DNA of 64,000 nt from Microbacterium ginsengisoli (GTDB taxonomy: Bacteria > Actinomycetota > Actinomycetes > Actinomycetales > Microbacteriaceae), in NCBI RefSeq assembly GCF_000956535.1, contig NZ_JYIY01000074.1, forward strand, positions 85,869 to 149,868, in the 5' to 3' direction. The notes beneath the pieces are model-generated. The model had not been told where the DNA came from. It worked only from the letters and a program-made list of their open reading frames with translations, and ran no database searches. Made by a program: the position numbers and the translations under genes. Each line of letters begins with the position of its first letter. Positions within the stretch are counted from its first letter, which is position 1. Shown one piece after another: positions 55,561 to 63,870 of the stretch.

Positions 55561-56798
55561 ACAGAACCGACCGGACAGCGACCGCAGCAGCCTTCTTCGA
55601 CGGTGCGCGCCTGACCATGGCGCGTCACCTGGCAGGGCTTCGCAAGAGCGATCTTGCGGCACTGATCAAGAAAAGCCCAACCGCAGTATCGGCATGGGAG
55701 ACAGGCGCAAAAACGCCGACTCCCTCCACCGTCGCCCAGCTCGCTCTTGGACTCTCAGTCGATCCAGGGTTCTTCGCCGCACGCCCGAATGATGTCGCCA
55801 AGGCCAGCGCCCTCCCACACTTCCGGTCGCTGCGATCAACGAGCCAGCTCGCACGCGACCAAGCCTTCGCCTACGGACAGATCGCCCTCGACATCGCCGA
55901 ATCCCTAGAGCGTCACGTCGAGCTACCAGACGTCGACCTGCCATCCATGCCTGTCGAACTGGATGACCTTGAAGGCGACGGTCCCGAGCGGGCCGCGCAG
56001 GAGCTACGCGATGCATGGGCGCTCGGTACAGGACCAGCCGGGCACCTGGTGCGCGCCTTGGAGAACCACGGAGTCCTCGTTGTCTTCAGCCCGAACCAGA
56101 CTGCCTCAGTAGACGCCTACTCCTTCGACAGCCACCTGCGTCCGGTAGTGATCCTCAACCCCGTGAAGCGCGACTACTACCGACAGCGTTTCGACGTCGC
56201 CCACGAGCTGGGCCACCTCATTATGCACAGCGACGCAGAACCCGGCGGACGAATCGTTGAGGAACAGGCTCACAGGTTCGCCTCAGAGCTGCTGATGCCA
56301 GAAGCCGAGATAGCCGACCTGTTACCAACGGCAATGAACCGGAGCGCTTGGGTCACCCTCGCCAAACTCAAAGAACAGTGGGGAGTGAGCATCCAGGCGC
56401 TCCTCTACCGGGCACGGCGCCTCGGACGACTCGGCGACGTCTCCTATCGCAATGCGATGGTCACCCTGTCCACGCGAGGCTGGCGACGCAACGAACCCGG
56501 CCTCATCACGGCTATCGAACAGCCATCCCTGCTGCCACGAGCGATCGAGCTACTTGAAAACGAAGGCATCGAAGAACTCAGCCTCATCGAGCAATGCCGT
56601 GTACCGGCAGAACTCTTCCGCCTCGTCACAGCACGCACCCCTCATGCCCCAGAACCGGATCAGGCTGATGCTGACCACTCGCTACCCGAGAGCAAGAAAG
56701 TTGTATCTCTGCTGCCGCGACTGAGCGCGCGCGCCGAGAACGAGAACGAGAACGATGCACAAGACTCCCAACTCACACAAGGAGAGACCCATGACTGA
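55557..56798 (+). CDS. XRE regulator fused to ImmA/IrrE metallopeptidase
   Basis: 413 residues from GTG 55557. The N-terminal helix-turn-helix (RLTMARHLAGLRKSDLAALIKKSPTAVSAWETG) precedes an ImmA/IrrE peptidase with HELGH at residues 216-220 and a later VEEQAHRFASELLMP carrying the third ligand. Such fusions are stress- or phage-responsive regulators that degrade a repressor. It heads the run leading to SIR2 and HerA and may control it. Confidence 0.9.
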   Translation: MNRTDRTATAAAFFDGARLTMARHLAGLRKSDLAALIKKSPTAVSAWETGAKTPTPSTVAQLALGLSVDPGFFAARPNDVAKASALPHFRSLRSTSQLARDQAFAYGQIALDIAESLERHVELPDVDLPSMPVELDDLEGDGPERAAQELRDAWALGTGPAGHLVRALENHGVLVVFSPNQTASVDAYSFDSHLRPVVILNPVKRDYYRQRFDVAHELGHLIMHSDAEPGGRIVEEQAHRFASELLMPEAEIADLLPTAMNRSAWVTLAKLKEQWGVSIQALLYRARRLGRLGDVSYRNAMVTLSTRGWRRNEPGLITAIEQPSLLPRAIELLENEGIEELSLIEQCRVPAELFRLVTARTPHAPEPDQADADHSLPESKKVVSLLPRLSARAENENENDAQDSQLTQGETHD

Positions 56799-57030
56799 AC
56801 CGAACAAGCGCGTCGTCCAGCGCCGAGACGACGGGAACTGGGAAGTACGCAAACCCGGCTCCGACCGAGCGAGCGCCGTCACCCCCACACAGGCTGAGGG
56901 CATCAATCGAGCTCGTGACATCCTCCGCAACGACGGCGGGGGCGAACTGCAGGTGCGCTCACTCAAGGGCACTATCCGCGAGCAGGACACGATCCCTCGT
57001 GGGAACGACCCACGCTCGTCCAAGGGCTGA
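56791..57030 (+). CDS. DUF2188-like small protein
   Basis: 79 residues from ATG 56791, with AAGGAGAG upstream and an 8-base overlap with the XRE-ImmA/IrrE gene. The pattern RVVQRRDDGNWEVRKPGSDRAS and TQAEGINRARDILRNDGGGE is the short DUF2188 fold (repeated beta strands and one helix). These proteins are common next to ImmA/IrrE genes. Its function is unknown. The SIR2 gene begins 13 bases later. Confidence 0.8.
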   Translation: MTEPNKRVVQRRDDGNWEVRKPGSDRASAVTPTQAEGINRARDILRNDGGGELQVRSLKGTIREQDTIPRGNDPRSSKG

Positions 57031-57043
57031 GGGACTAAACAGG

Positions 57044-58318
57044 ATGACGACGAACGATCCCCAGCGCTCAGTTGCGTTCTACAAGGGGAAGACCAACACG
57101 GTTGACTCGGAGTCATCCGAGACCATCGCAACTGTACGTCGCGATATTGCGGACGCGCTCAACTCAAAGAATCTTGCTTTCCTGCTTGGGTCAGGGTGTT
57201 CGTCGTTCCAGCAGGACGGCCGAGAGCTTGGCATTCCCACAATGGGACCAATGGCAAAGAAGTTCATGAACGCCACCACAGGCAAGCATCGAATCACAGC
57301 AACGGATCGGCAGCGGCTGAAATCGAGCCTGGGACTGAATCTCGATGACAAGGACTACGGGAACAATCTTGAGCGCCTCTTGGAAGTCTTGTTCGCGCAA
57401 GAAATTGCCCTTCGGGCGAGCACGCGGCCGGCGATGCAAAAGGTGCATGCCGTCGTTCAGCGAGTCATTCGCTCAGTGACTGCGTATGTTCGTTCCGCCT
57501 GCACGGACGGTGAGTTTTCTCGCGGTGATGAAACCGTCCTCAGAACCTACATGCAGTTTTATCGTCGCCTGGCACAGAGAGACCGGGCACTCCCGCGCCC
57601 TTGGGTCTTCACAACGAACTACGACCTCTTCAACGAGACCGCAATGGATCGGCTCGGCATCCCGTACATCAACGGCTTCCTGGGATCAATCGAGCGTCGT
57701 TTCAACCCGTCGGTGTTCAGATACGCCCTTTCCGAGCAACTCGACATCAGCAATCGGAAGTGGAGTTCCGTCGACAGCCTGATGTACTTTGCCAAGCTCC
57801 ACGGTTCGGTGAGCTGGGAGTCTCGTGGCGACGGATTATTTCCGGTCGTCGAGACGGCACCCTCTCTGATATCGAGTGAGCAACTACTCATCTATCCCAG
57901 TCCAGCGAAACAGAACGCCAGCTTTGCCGCACCGTACTCGGATCTGTTCCGTGAGTTCCAAACCCGAGTCGTCCGAGACCAAAGCGTCCTCGTCACCGTG
58001 GGATACAGCTTCGGAGATGAACATGTGAACAACATCATCTTCCAAGCTCTTACGATCCCCACCTTCCGACTTGTCGCATTCGTCGACCCTTTCGCCAATG
58101 AGACGGTGACGAAGCTCAGAGAGCTCGATGACCCGCGAATCTGGATAGTCGGCACGGAAGACAAGCAAGCTACCTGGAAGGCGCACTACTTCTCTACGCT
58201 CGTCGAGGACATATTGGCGACAGGTGGTTCCGACAACGCTGAAGAAGCAATCAACTCCGTTCTGACGAACCTTCTTGGGCGCGGGCACAAGACTCCTGAC
58301 AGCGGTGCACGCCGTTGA
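57044..58318 (+). CDS. SIR2-domain effector (SIR2-HerA defence)
   Basis: 424 residues from ATG 57044. The NAD-binding Rossmann motif is LLGSGCSSF (GSGCSS at residues 49-54), then VFTTNYDLFNE (189-199) and the catalytic histidine in KLHGSVSW (H253). VGYSFGDEHVNNII is the C-terminal hallmark of SIR2-like defence proteins (pfam SIR2_2). In known SIR2-HerA (Nezha) systems SIR2 depletes NAD+ on phage infection. The stop overlaps the HerA gene start. GC content is lower than the host. Confidence 0.9.
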   Translation: MTTNDPQRSVAFYKGKTNTVDSESSETIATVRRDIADALNSKNLAFLLGSGCSSFQQDGRELGIPTMGPMAKKFMNATTGKHRITATDRQRLKSSLGLNLDDKDYGNNLERLLEVLFAQEIALRASTRPAMQKVHAVVQRVIRSVTAYVRSACTDGEFSRGDETVLRTYMQFYRRLAQRDRALPRPWVFTTNYDLFNETAMDRLGIPYINGFLGSIERRFNPSVFRYALSEQLDISNRKWSSVDSLMYFAKLHGSVSWESRGDGLFPVVETAPSLISSEQLLIYPSPAKQNASFAAPYSDLFREFQTRVVRDQSVLVTVGYSFGDEHVNNIIFQALTIPTFRLVAFVDPFANETVTKLRELDDPRIWIVGTEDKQATWKAHYFSTLVEDILATGGSDNAEEAINSVLTNLLGRGHKTPDSGARR

Positions 58319-60300
58319 GCGCCATCGAGCGCCGACGCTCCCTCGGCAAAGTCATCGCAGTCAACGCCGAGAGGTTTACCGTAGAGCTCAACGCGGGCTC
58401 CGACAGCTTCACGCTTGTCGGGTTCGACGCCCAACACTATGTCGCACGAATCGGGTCATTCGTCCTGATCCCGTTGCAGACCGAGCACGTCGTAGGCGAA
58501 GTAGTCGGTCTCCGCGAACGCGAGCTGTCAGCTAGCGAGCAACTCCAGTCAGAGCTTCAAGACACACACGCACTTCGAGCATTGAAGTTCCTAGATGTCG
58601 TCCCCATCGGCACTCTCTCCTTTCGCACCGAGGAGCGGTTCCGATTCGGCGTCTCAGTCTTTCCTGCGCTGTACACCGAGGTCCTGTATGCCGAATCGCA
58701 GGACCTCGATCGAATCTTCGACTCGACTAACGCGATCGAGGCCGACGAATCATCTGAGATTGAACCAGTACCCACCCGTTTGCGCGCATTCAGTATCGGT
58801 ACATCGGTCGTCTTTGATGACTACGACGTTAAAGTATCCGTCGACGAGTTCTTCGGTGGCCACGCAGCGATCCTCGGTAACACAGGAAGCGGAAAGTCCT
58901 GCACCGTCGCATCAGTGGTTCAATCCATCTTCACCAAACATGATGCCCACGCTGCCGTCGGCGCGACGTTCGTATTCTTCGACACAAACGGCGAGTACAG
59001 GCAAGCTTTTGCCGACTTGCCGAAGCCAATCAGAAGGCTCTATGCGCTTGTTCCAGGGCGCGAGGCCCAGGCGCCGCCAAGCGCTGACAAGAGGGAGGAT
59101 GTAGTCGGGTTCCGACTGCCTCATTGGTTCTTGTCCCCGGAAGAGTGGGAACTGCTACTCCGGGCTAGCGACCGAGCGCAGCGGCCGATCTTGAGAAATG
59201 CGTTAGGGCTGACGAGCTTGTTCGCGACGAATGACGCAACTCTCGCGCCGCTTAAGAACCATGTTCTTGCGTCCGCGATACTCGCCATCCTGGCCAGTTC
59301 TGAAAGCGCGACGGCGAGTGTCGGCCGAATTCAGGGACTATTGCTCTCTTTCAGCACGCCGGAACTCAATCGGCAGACTGTGCACCCGCACCTTGCTATC
59401 AACTTTGGCGCCTTCGTGGCTCCCAATGGACTTCCCAACTTATTGCGGCCGCACATTCAAGACGACGTTGTGCTCCCGGACTATAAGTACGCTCCATTCG
59501 AGTTTGGCCTGCTGGAGCAAGCTCTCGATCTCGCCATTCTCTACGAGGAGGCGCACGGCAACCGACACGTCCGCGACTACAGCTCATCAATGCTGACAAG
59601 ATACAAATCGATTCGCGATCGTGCGGAGTTCGCGTTCTTGCGGCCGGATACGACCACGCTGGCTCCCCACGAGACTGACTCGAAGGTCTTCGTGGACAAA
59701 TGGCTCGGCCTCATCGAAGAGCAACCGAGTGGCGGACTTCGGAAGCGCTCACAAATCACCATCTTTGACATGAACGAGGTTGAGGACGAGGTGGTCGAGG
59801 TAGTCTCAGCCGTCGTGACTCGAATGATCTTCGAGCGGCTCCGACGCTCACACGCTCGAAACACCTTCCCGGTGAATCTCGTTCTTGAGGAGGCGCATCG
59901 CTACGTCGCCGAGCGCCCTTCTGACTTTGCGATTGACGCGACCAAGATATTCGAACGAGTCGCAAAAGAGGGAAGGAAATACGGCCTCTTCATCCTTCTC
60001 GCCTCGCAACGACCCAGCGAACTATCGCGAACCGTACTGTCACAATGCTCGAACTTTGTTGTACACAGAATCCAGAACCCAGAAGACTTGCAGCACGTTC
60101 GACGTATGACGCCGTTCATCTCCGAATCGGTGCTGAGCCGACTTCCGTCTCTTCCGAAACAGCATGCCCTCATTTTCGGCAACTCCGTTAGCATCCCCAC
60201 GACCTTCCGAGTGCGAGACGCATCACCCAAGCCGAAGAGCGATGATTCGCCGATCCGTCAGGTGTGGTTCACGAAGCGCGATCACATCATCGAGATTTGA
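58315..60300 (+). CDS. HerA-type hexameric ATPase (SIR2-HerA defence)
   Basis: 661 residues from TTG 58315, an unusual start, overlapping the SIR2 stop (TTGA). An N-terminal HAS-barrel (VNAERFTVELNAG through GSFVLIPL) is followed by Walker A GNTGSGKS (residues 188-195), FFDTNGEYRQAF, Walker B NLVLEEAHRY (about 520-529), the arginine region RVAKEGRKYGLFILLASQRPSEL, and HRIQNPEDLQHVRRM. HerA translocates on DNA; with SIR2 it forms a large anti-phage complex. Another gene starts 13 bases later, so the operon continues. Confidence 0.92.
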   Translation: MSAIERRRSLGKVIAVNAERFTVELNAGSDSFTLVGFDAQHYVARIGSFVLIPLQTEHVVGEVVGLRERELSASEQLQSELQDTHALRALKFLDVVPIGTLSFRTEERFRFGVSVFPALYTEVLYAESQDLDRIFDSTNAIEADESSEIEPVPTRLRAFSIGTSVVFDDYDVKVSVDEFFGGHAAILGNTGSGKSCTVASVVQSIFTKHDAHAAVGATFVFFDTNGEYRQAFADLPKPIRRLYALVPGREAQAPPSADKREDVVGFRLPHWFLSPEEWELLLRASDRAQRPILRNALGLTSLFATNDATLAPLKNHVLASAILAILASSESATASVGRIQGLLLSFSTPELNRQTVHPHLAINFGAFVAPNGLPNLLRPHIQDDVVLPDYKYAPFEFGLLEQALDLAILYEEAHGNRHVRDYSSSMLTRYKSIRDRAEFAFLRPDTTTLAPHETDSKVFVDKWLGLIEEQPSGGLRKRSQITIFDMNEVEDEVVEVVSAVVTRMIFERLRRSHARNTFPVNLVLEEAHRYVAERPSDFAIDATKIFERVAKEGRKYGLFILLASQRPSELSRTVLSQCSNFVVHRIQNPEDLQHVRRMTPFISESVLSRLPSLPKQHALIFGNSVSIPTTFRVRDASPKPKSDDSPIRQVWFTKRDHIIEI

Positions 60301-60313
60301 TCGGCAGTACTCA

Positions 60314-61555
60314 ATGGCCAGTACCTATCGCGCAGTTCGACCAAGTGAGACCCGGAGAGGTCTTGGATGGTTGACGAACTTTTCTCCCGAAGACGAAGGT
60401 CCGGCTCGTCAGCTGCTCGACTCACTGCGTTTCGTATCTCTCAGCGACGTTCGAGCTGGACTGCAAGTTCGGCTCCACTCTCTGATCGCGCAAGGGAAGA
60501 TTCAGGCCCCAGCACTCCTGGTCTCCGCACTGTCCATTGAAGATCTCCGCCTCGGCGAAGGTCGGACGGTCCCTCCGGTGGCTTTCGAGAGTTTTCAGCT
60601 CGATGACCCAATCAACGTCGTTCCAGGCAGCGAAGGTTTCGTTGGCAACTTGATTCGCGACCTTGTGTCGCCGGCTCTAGTTGGGGCAGATGCACTACTT
60701 GCGCCATCTACGAAGTTGAATGAGCTTCGTGGCAAGCGATGTCGGTCGATCGTGGTCATCACCGATTACGCGGGCTCAGGCACACAACTCCGAGACTATG
60801 CGATGGCGCTCGTCCGCCATCCGACGCTAAGGAGCTGGCGATCATACGGCCTTCTCCGCATACACGCGCTCTCGTATGCAGGCTCTTCTCAAGCGCTCGC
60901 CACCCTGCAGAGGGAAGACGGTCCCTTCGATGGGGTGTGGACGGTCGAAACAGCTCCCTCGTTTCAGGATGCGCCTTGGACTGCGAACCAGCGCGATGCG
61001 ATCAAGGGCATATGCGCCCGCTACGTGCGCAGGAAGGATCGGAAGAGAGCGCTCGGATTCAAGGAAAGTGCGGGGCTCTTCGCAACTGATGCAAGTGTGC
61101 CTAACAATCTCCCGCTAATTCTGAGGCAGGCACACTCCGGGTGGCATCCATTCTTCGAACGACGTACTGTGCCCCCCGATCTGTTCACGGAGCTAGGAAG
61201 CTATGCGCCGGATGTGGTCCTCAAGGATGTTGCCACGCGCATCGGCCAGCCCAGGCTGTCGAGCAATCTGGGTGTGAAGTACATGAGGACTGCCACTGAC
61301 GAGATGTTTCTCGTGTTGGCCTTGCTGCTCGATCGTTCTCGTTCTGCTTCCGAGCTTGCTCGGGAACTCGGCAAACCCGTCGCGACTGTCGACGTGCTCC
61401 TGCGCGCTCTGCGCTCGCTTGGACTGGTCGATGACCAGGGCAACGTCACCTCGACAGGCAAGAAGGAACTGACGACGGGCAAGCGGGCTCCTCGCCATGT
61501 CTCCGCGGGCATCGAGGGGTCAGACGCCCCGTACTATCCTGAGAGTATGAGATGA
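60314..61555 (+). CDS. PRTase-like winged-helix protein, retron effector candidate
   Basis: 413 residues from ATG 60314. A phosphoribosyltransferase-like core has SIVVITDYAGSGTQLRDYA (TDYAGSGT at 150-157), the PRPP-loop pattern with Tyr in place of the second acidic residue. The C-terminal part (FLVLALLLDRSRSASELARELGKPVATVDVLLRALRSLGLVDDQGN, about 332-395) is a winged helix. Phosphoribosyltransferase plus winged helix is a known accessory-gene type of retrons, and a reverse transcriptase follows. The stop codon lies inside the a1 repeat of the ncRNA. Confidence 0.85.
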   Translation: MASTYRAVRPSETRRGLGWLTNFSPEDEGPARQLLDSLRFVSLSDVRAGLQVRLHSLIAQGKIQAPALLVSALSIEDLRLGEGRTVPPVAFESFQLDDPINVVPGSEGFVGNLIRDLVSPALVGADALLAPSTKLNELRGKRCRSIVVITDYAGSGTQLRDYAMALVRHPTLRSWRSYGLLRIHALSYAGSSQALATLQREDGPFDGVWTVETAPSFQDAPWTANQRDAIKGICARYVRRKDRKRALGFKESAGLFATDASVPNNLPLILRQAHSGWHPFFERRTVPPDLFTELGSYAPDVVLKDVATRIGQPRLSSNLGVKYMRTATDEMFLVLALLLDRSRSASELARELGKPVATVDVLLRALRSLGLVDDQGNVTSTGKKELTTGKRAPRHVSAGIEGSDAPYYPESMR

Positions 61556-61768
61556 GGGGAAGAACTGGTCTGCTTAGTGATGCAGCCGGCACGTTGTGTC
61601 GGCTCGTGGAGTCGACTGGCTCCAGGACGCGGCTGACCGCGTTCACCGGACGAGCTCAGGCTACGCGTGGTGGGGCAAACGCCACCTACCTACGGAGCCT
61701 GGGGAGGCGTTCGCCCCACCCTTCGGGACCGGGGGTCAAAGTAAGTGGCTGACGCTTCCCCTCATCTC
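61549..61768 (+). ncRNA. retron msr-msd RNA
   Basis: GAGATGAGGGGAAG (61549-61562) and CTTCCCCTCATCTC (61755-61768) form a perfect 14-base inverted repeat, the a1/a2 arms that fold a retron transcript. Between them lie msr-like hairpins at 61584-61604, 61607-61624 and 61625-61644. A long msd-like stem follows, GTGGGGCAAACGCC (61670-61683) with GGCGTTCGCCCCAC (61706-61719), one mismatch and a 22-base loop. A guanosine at 61577 in TTAGTG is a candidate branch point. The arms overlap the effector stop and the reverse transcriptase start. Confidence 0.85.
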
Positions 61769-62875
61769 TACATCGCACAGGGCCTCGCGCAGGGACACGC
61801 TGCGGAGGTCGTCTCCCGTGCGAGCATTGTTCGCTCTCGATTGCTTGCAAATGGCGTCCCTCCAATCTTGAGCTTGCGACATCTAGCCCAACTGACCGGA
61901 GTTTCCTATGGGTATCTCCGTGAAATAGTCGGAAGAGTCAGGGACCCGTACCTTGATATCAACCGGCGGAAGCGAGATGGCGGAATCCGCGAGATATCGA
62001 GCCCCGAGCCCGTGCTCATGGACGTGCAGCGCTGGCTCCTCCACAACGTGTTCTCGTCGGTTCCGATGCACCCCGCCAGTTTCGCGTATCAGCGTGACCG
62101 TTCAATTGTTCAATGCGCTGAGCAACATGTGGGAGCGCGCTGGTTGGTGAAGCTTGACCTCCATGACTTTTTTGGAAGCATCCAAGAGAAGCGCATATTT
62201 GATCTTCTTCTGCGGCTGGGCTATTCGAAGCTCGTGAGCTTGGAGATCGCCCGCATTTGCACTCGACTTCGCGGCCCCCGGTACGAGGGGTATCAGAACT
62301 TCTGGGCGTACAACGCGATCCCGTCCTATGTGGTAGGCAGCCAAGGCGTGTTACCGCAGGGCGCGCCAACAAGCGGTGCCCTAGCGAATACTGTGGCGAG
62401 CAATCTTGACGCGAAGCTCCATGATCTGGCCGCGTCAAGAGGGTTGGGCTACACAAGGTACTCGGACGATCTCACCTTTTCAGCTGGCCCAGATTACGAT
62501 CGAAAGCAAGCTACGGCTCTCATCGCCCAGGTCCGAAACATCGTACGGGACCAACATTTTGTACTGCACGAGAAGAAGACCCACGTGGTCCCGCCAGGTG
62601 CAAGGACTGTCGTTCTCGGCCTGCTGGTGGACTCACAGGGGGTCCGGCTTCTACCCGAGTACAAGCGCCGCCTTCAGGTTCACGTTCGCGGCGTGGGGAA
62701 GTTCGGCCTGGTAGAGCATGCTTCTCACCGTGGGTTTGAGTCGGTTCTGTCGTTCGTGAACCACGTCGACGGGTTGATTGCGTTCGCGGCAGGTGTGGAG
62801 CGTGAGTATGCACAGCACGCGCGGCGAGCTTGGAATGACGCCTTAGCCAGGAGCGGCTACCCACTGGAGGTCTGA
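61745..62875 (+). CDS. retron-type reverse transcriptase
   Basis: 376 residues from GTG 61745; the start is uncertain as a2 overlaps it. Reverse transcriptase motifs are NRRKRDGGIREISSP (domain 1), VKLDLHDFFGSI (domain 3 aspartate), LPQGAPTSGALANTVAS (from residue 204) and YTRYSDDLTFS (YSDD at 239-242). VVLGLLVDSQGVRL stands where retrons have the VTG thumb motif. It makes branched msDNA from the RNA upstream. Residues before RSRLLANGVPP match a normal retron N terminus plus ~30 residues. Confidence 0.92.
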   Translation: MADASPHLYIAQGLAQGHAAEVVSRASIVRSRLLANGVPPILSLRHLAQLTGVSYGYLREIVGRVRDPYLDINRRKRDGGIREISSPEPVLMDVQRWLLHNVFSSVPMHPASFAYQRDRSIVQCAEQHVGARWLVKLDLHDFFGSIQEKRIFDLLLRLGYSKLVSLEIARICTRLRGPRYEGYQNFWAYNAIPSYVVGSQGVLPQGAPTSGALANTVASNLDAKLHDLAASRGLGYTRYSDDLTFSAGPDYDRKQATALIAQVRNIVRDQHFVLHEKKTHVVPPGARTVVLGLLVDSQGVRLLPEYKRRLQVHVRGVGKFGLVEHASHRGFESVLSFVNHVDGLIAFAAGVEREYAQHARRAWNDALARSGYPLEV

Positions 62876-62920
62876 ACCGGAACCGGCTCCCCGGAAGGCC
62901 ATGTATGCGGTGACATCGGC

Positions 62921-62943
62921 AAGTGGACCAATTAGGTGACCAA
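62921..62943. repeat. right arm-type integrase binding sites
   Basis: AAGTGGACCA (62921-62930) is the reverse complement of the left-arm repeat TGGTCCACTT, and GGTGACCAA (62935-62943) follows. The site is ~95 bases inside attR. The stretch 62876-63036 holds no gene. Confidence 0.55.
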
Positions 62944-63036
62944 CAGCCTGCAAACCCTGCAAAACGTGACGCCCAGAGCACGCTCCTGAAACACAAAACC
63001 CCAGGTCAGGTGGGCTATGAGCCCTACTCCTACCAC

Positions 63037-63079
63037 CTGGGGGTCAGGGGGTCGCAGGTTCAAATCCTGTCAGCCCGAC
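63037..63079. other. attR of the ICE and attL of the next element
   Basis: 43 bases matching the tRNA-Pro 3' half at 41 positions. The A-to-G change gives a wobble pair in the anticodon stem, and the T-to-G change would give an A-G mismatch in the acceptor stem if joined to the host 5' half. A second integrase points towards it, so it is shared by two tandem elements. Confidence 0.85.
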
Positions 63080-63083
63080 GTAA

Positions 63084-63118
63084 AAGCCCAGGTGAGAGTA
63101 GGTTTCTCGCCTGGGCTT
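63084..63118 (+). terminator. hairpin after attR, homologue of the tRNA terminator
   Basis: AAGCCCAGGTGAG (63084-63096) pairs with CTCGCCTGGGCTT (63106-63118) over 13 bases with one wobble. It stands at the same distance after the att site as the hairpin at 19421-19454, showing that both elements carry the tRNA terminator in their att region. Confidence 0.65.
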
Positions 63119-63143
63119 CATCATGTCCGGGGGTCGTTCTCTG

Positions 63144-63248
63144 TGGTCCCCCTCTGGTCCCCCGGCGCTCTCGCCGGTGGTCGCCTGTGGACGAACTGAT
63201 CGCCCAGAACCCGCGTCCTGTGGATAAGGGGACCAAAAGGGGACCAGA
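63144..63248. repeat. arm-type repeats of the second element
   Basis: TGGTCCCCC occurs near 63144 and 63155 and its complement GGGGACCA occurs near 63228 and 63240. The core differs by one base from the first element's TGGTCCAC, as expected for a related but distinct integrase. The stretch 63119-63285 has no gene. Confidence 0.5.
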
Positions 63249-63285
63249 ACGCTTCCGGGAGCACTCCCGCGGGCGTCGGAGCGCA

Positions 63286-63870
63286 TCACAGGCCCCTGGT
63301 CGCGGGGCTGCTGCGCCGGGCGTTCTTGCGTTGTCCGGCGGTGGAGAGGAAGGCGTTGGCCTGCTCGGCGGCGGAGGCGAGGTGGCGGTCGTCGGGGTGG
63401 AGATAGCCGCGCGTGGTCTCCATCGAGGCGTGCCCGAGGATGTCTTGCAGTACGTGCAGCGGGATGCCCGCGTCGGCCATCCAGGTTGCCCCGGTGTGGC
63501 GTAGGCCGTGCCGGGTGAGGTCGGGCAGTCCGAGCTTCGCGACGATGCCGTCCCAGTTGGTGGCGTCGCGGACGGTCGCGGTGGTGAGATAGCCGCCCTT
63601 CGGGCCGACCAGCAACGAGTCCTCGGGCTCCTTCCCGTCGGTGAGGCGTTCGAGCACTGGCCGGAGTGGTTCGAGGATCGGCACGCGGCGTTCTTTGCGG
63701 CTCTTGGTCGGTTTTGTAACCAGGCCGCCTTTGCCGGGGAAAACCTGCCGGCGGATCACGACGAGGTTCTTGCCGTAGTCCACGTCCCCGACCTGCAACC
63801 CGGAGACCTCCGAGGACCGTGCGGCGAGTAGCGCGGCGAGCATCACGAAGTCGCTGTAGGACTGATGCAC
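63286..63870 (-). pseudogene. truncated tyrosine integrase of the second element
   Basis: 194 codons of the catalytic domain remain: ARSSEVSGLQVGDVD, KSRKERRVPI, TRHGLRHTGATWMADAG, LGHASMETT and RGYLHPDDRH. The sequence is closely related to the first integrase, but upstream of HQSYSD (63870) homology ends abruptly where that gene continues with Glu-Cys-Gly-Glu-Val. The N-terminal ~190 residues are missing, replaced by IS-like DNA. The GTG at 63870 is only an accidental start. Confidence 0.85.

Noticed and set aside
62903..63036. A second retron RNA or small RNA after the reverse transcriptase
   Set aside because: No long inverted repeat; the stretch fits integrase arm sites next to attR.
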